64,000 nucleotides of DNA from Pseudomonas fortuita (GTDB taxonomy: Bacteria > Pseudomonadota > Gammaproteobacteria > Pseudomonadales > Pseudomonadaceae), in contig NZ_CP114035.2 of the NCBI RefSeq assembly GCF_026898135.2, forward strand, positions 2,707,501 to 2,771,500, in the 5' to 3' direction. Made by a program: the position numbers and the translations under genes. The notes under the pieces were generated by a model, which was not told the DNA's origin, ran no database searches, and saw only the letters and a list, made by a program, of their open reading frames with translations. Positions 63,532 through 64,000 of the stretch are shown piece by piece. Numbering within the stretch: position 1 is the first letter of the stretch; each line of letters starts with the position of its first letter.

Positions 63532-64000
63532 ATGACTCAACCGTTAGTGGTATTCGATAACGTGACCAAACAATTCGGCAGTTACGTCGCTGTCGAACCG
63601 ATGAACCTGGAAATCTACAAGGGCGAGTTCGTCGCGATCATGGGCTCCAGTGGCTGTGGTAAAACCACCACGCTGCGCATGCTTGCCGGGCTCGACAAGC
63701 CCAGCAGCGGTGAAATTCGCTTGAACGGCGAGCGCATCAACGACCTGTATTCCTGGCAAAGGGACACCCCGCTGGTGTGGCAGAACCTGGCGCTGTTCCC
63801 CTTTCTGAGCGTGCTTGAAAACGTTGAGTTCGGTTTGCGCATGCGCGGCATGGGCAAAGCTGAACGGCGCAAAAAAGCCCTGCACTGGCTAGAGCGCCTG
63901 GACCTGGGCGAGTTTGCCAACCGTGATATAAGCATGCTTTCTGGCGGGCAACGGCAGCGGGTGGCGCTGGCGCGTTCACTGGTCACCGAGCCCCCGATAC
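63532..64000 (+). CDS. ABC transporter ATP-binding protein, PotA-like, partial (right edge)
   Basis: Cytoplasmic ATPase of the importer; the first 156 residues are in the window. Walker A GSSGCGKT is at 38-45, a Q-loop glutamine in VWQNLALFPF near 84, and the signature LSGGQ at 136-140 followed by RQRVALARSL leading into Walker B. The ATG at 63532 has AGGAG upstream; an in-frame ATG at 63511 is less likely. Walker B and the C-terminal TOBE domain lie beyond the edge. Confidence 0.92.
   Translation, partial: MTQPLVVFDNVTKQFGSYVAVEPMNLEIYKGEFVAIMGSSGCGKTTTLRMLAGLDKPSSGEIRLNGERINDLYSWQRDTPLVWQNLALFPFLSVLENVEFGLRMRGMGKAERRKKALHWLERLDLGEFANRDISMLSGGQRQRVALARSLVTEPPI

Noticed and set aside
1..64000. 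CRISPR arrays, tRNA or rRNA genes, IS elements
   Set aside because: No regularly spaced repeats, cloverleaf ends or transposase motifs were recognised on either strand.

Overview
The window looks like accessory chromosome of a Pseudomonas, most likely of the P. putida/P. fluorescens group. The gene families support this: BetT-type choline carriers, a TRAP-TAXI transporter, a FecI/FecR/TonB iron module, OprD porins, a p-cresol methylhydroxylase operon, creatininase, and a PFGI-1-like integrative conjugative element (ICE). No rRNA, tRNA, CRISPR array, transposase or integrase was found.

Layout. (1) 1-10.7 kb, ion and osmolyte transport: NhaA (cut by the left edge), a BCCT choline carrier, a TRAP-TAXI operon with a DUF1850 partner, TrkH, an MscS channel, and a DUF2254 membrane protein interrupted by an in-frame amber stop. 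(2) 11.0-15.0 kb: a TonB-dependent siderophore receptor with its FecR anti-sigma and FecI-type sigma factor, and a probable Fur box. (3) 15.8-34.6 kb: the maintenance/replication half plus the coupling-protein end of a PFGI-1-type ICE, almost all on the minus strand (AlpA, ParA, ParB, DUF2857, STY4528, TIGR03761, DUF3158, SSB, TopB, STY4534, RadC, PilL-like, TIGR03759, transglycosylase, TIGR03765, TraD, TIGR03747). The VirB4-like ATPase, relaxase and integrase are absent, so this appears to be a stranded remnant. radC and topB each carry a one-base loss in a G/C run. (4) 34.9-38.1 kb: a decayed EmrAB-type efflux operon meeting an OprD porin remnant at a deletion scar, then a periplasmic beta-propeller lactonase-like protein. 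(5) 38.3-40.6 kb: a second, longer BCCT carrier.

(6) 40.6-54.1 kb is the metabolic centre. An aldehyde dehydrogenase - cytochrome c - PchX - flavoprotein operon in the order of the known pchACXF genes is followed by an extra cytochrome c. It diverges from a XylR/DmpR-class sigma-54 activator, with a repeated upstream element in the gap. Next come an OprD porin, an AraC regulator, an octaheme cytochrome fused to HEAT/TPR repeats, and a secreted arylsulfatase. A reasonable but unproven reading is uptake of aryl sulfates, periplasmic desulfation to 4-alkylphenols, and oxidation to 4-hydroxybenzoate-type acids. (7) 54.1-55.4 kb: debris of an hldD-like epimerase and a glycosidase. (8) 55.4-64 kb: a PucR regulator, a GlxA-type AraC regulator, an amino-acid permease, creatininase, and a divergent four-gene ABC importer with a Tat-exported binding protein (ATPase cut by the right edge). 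This is probably a creatinine or related guanidino-compound uptake and catabolism locus.
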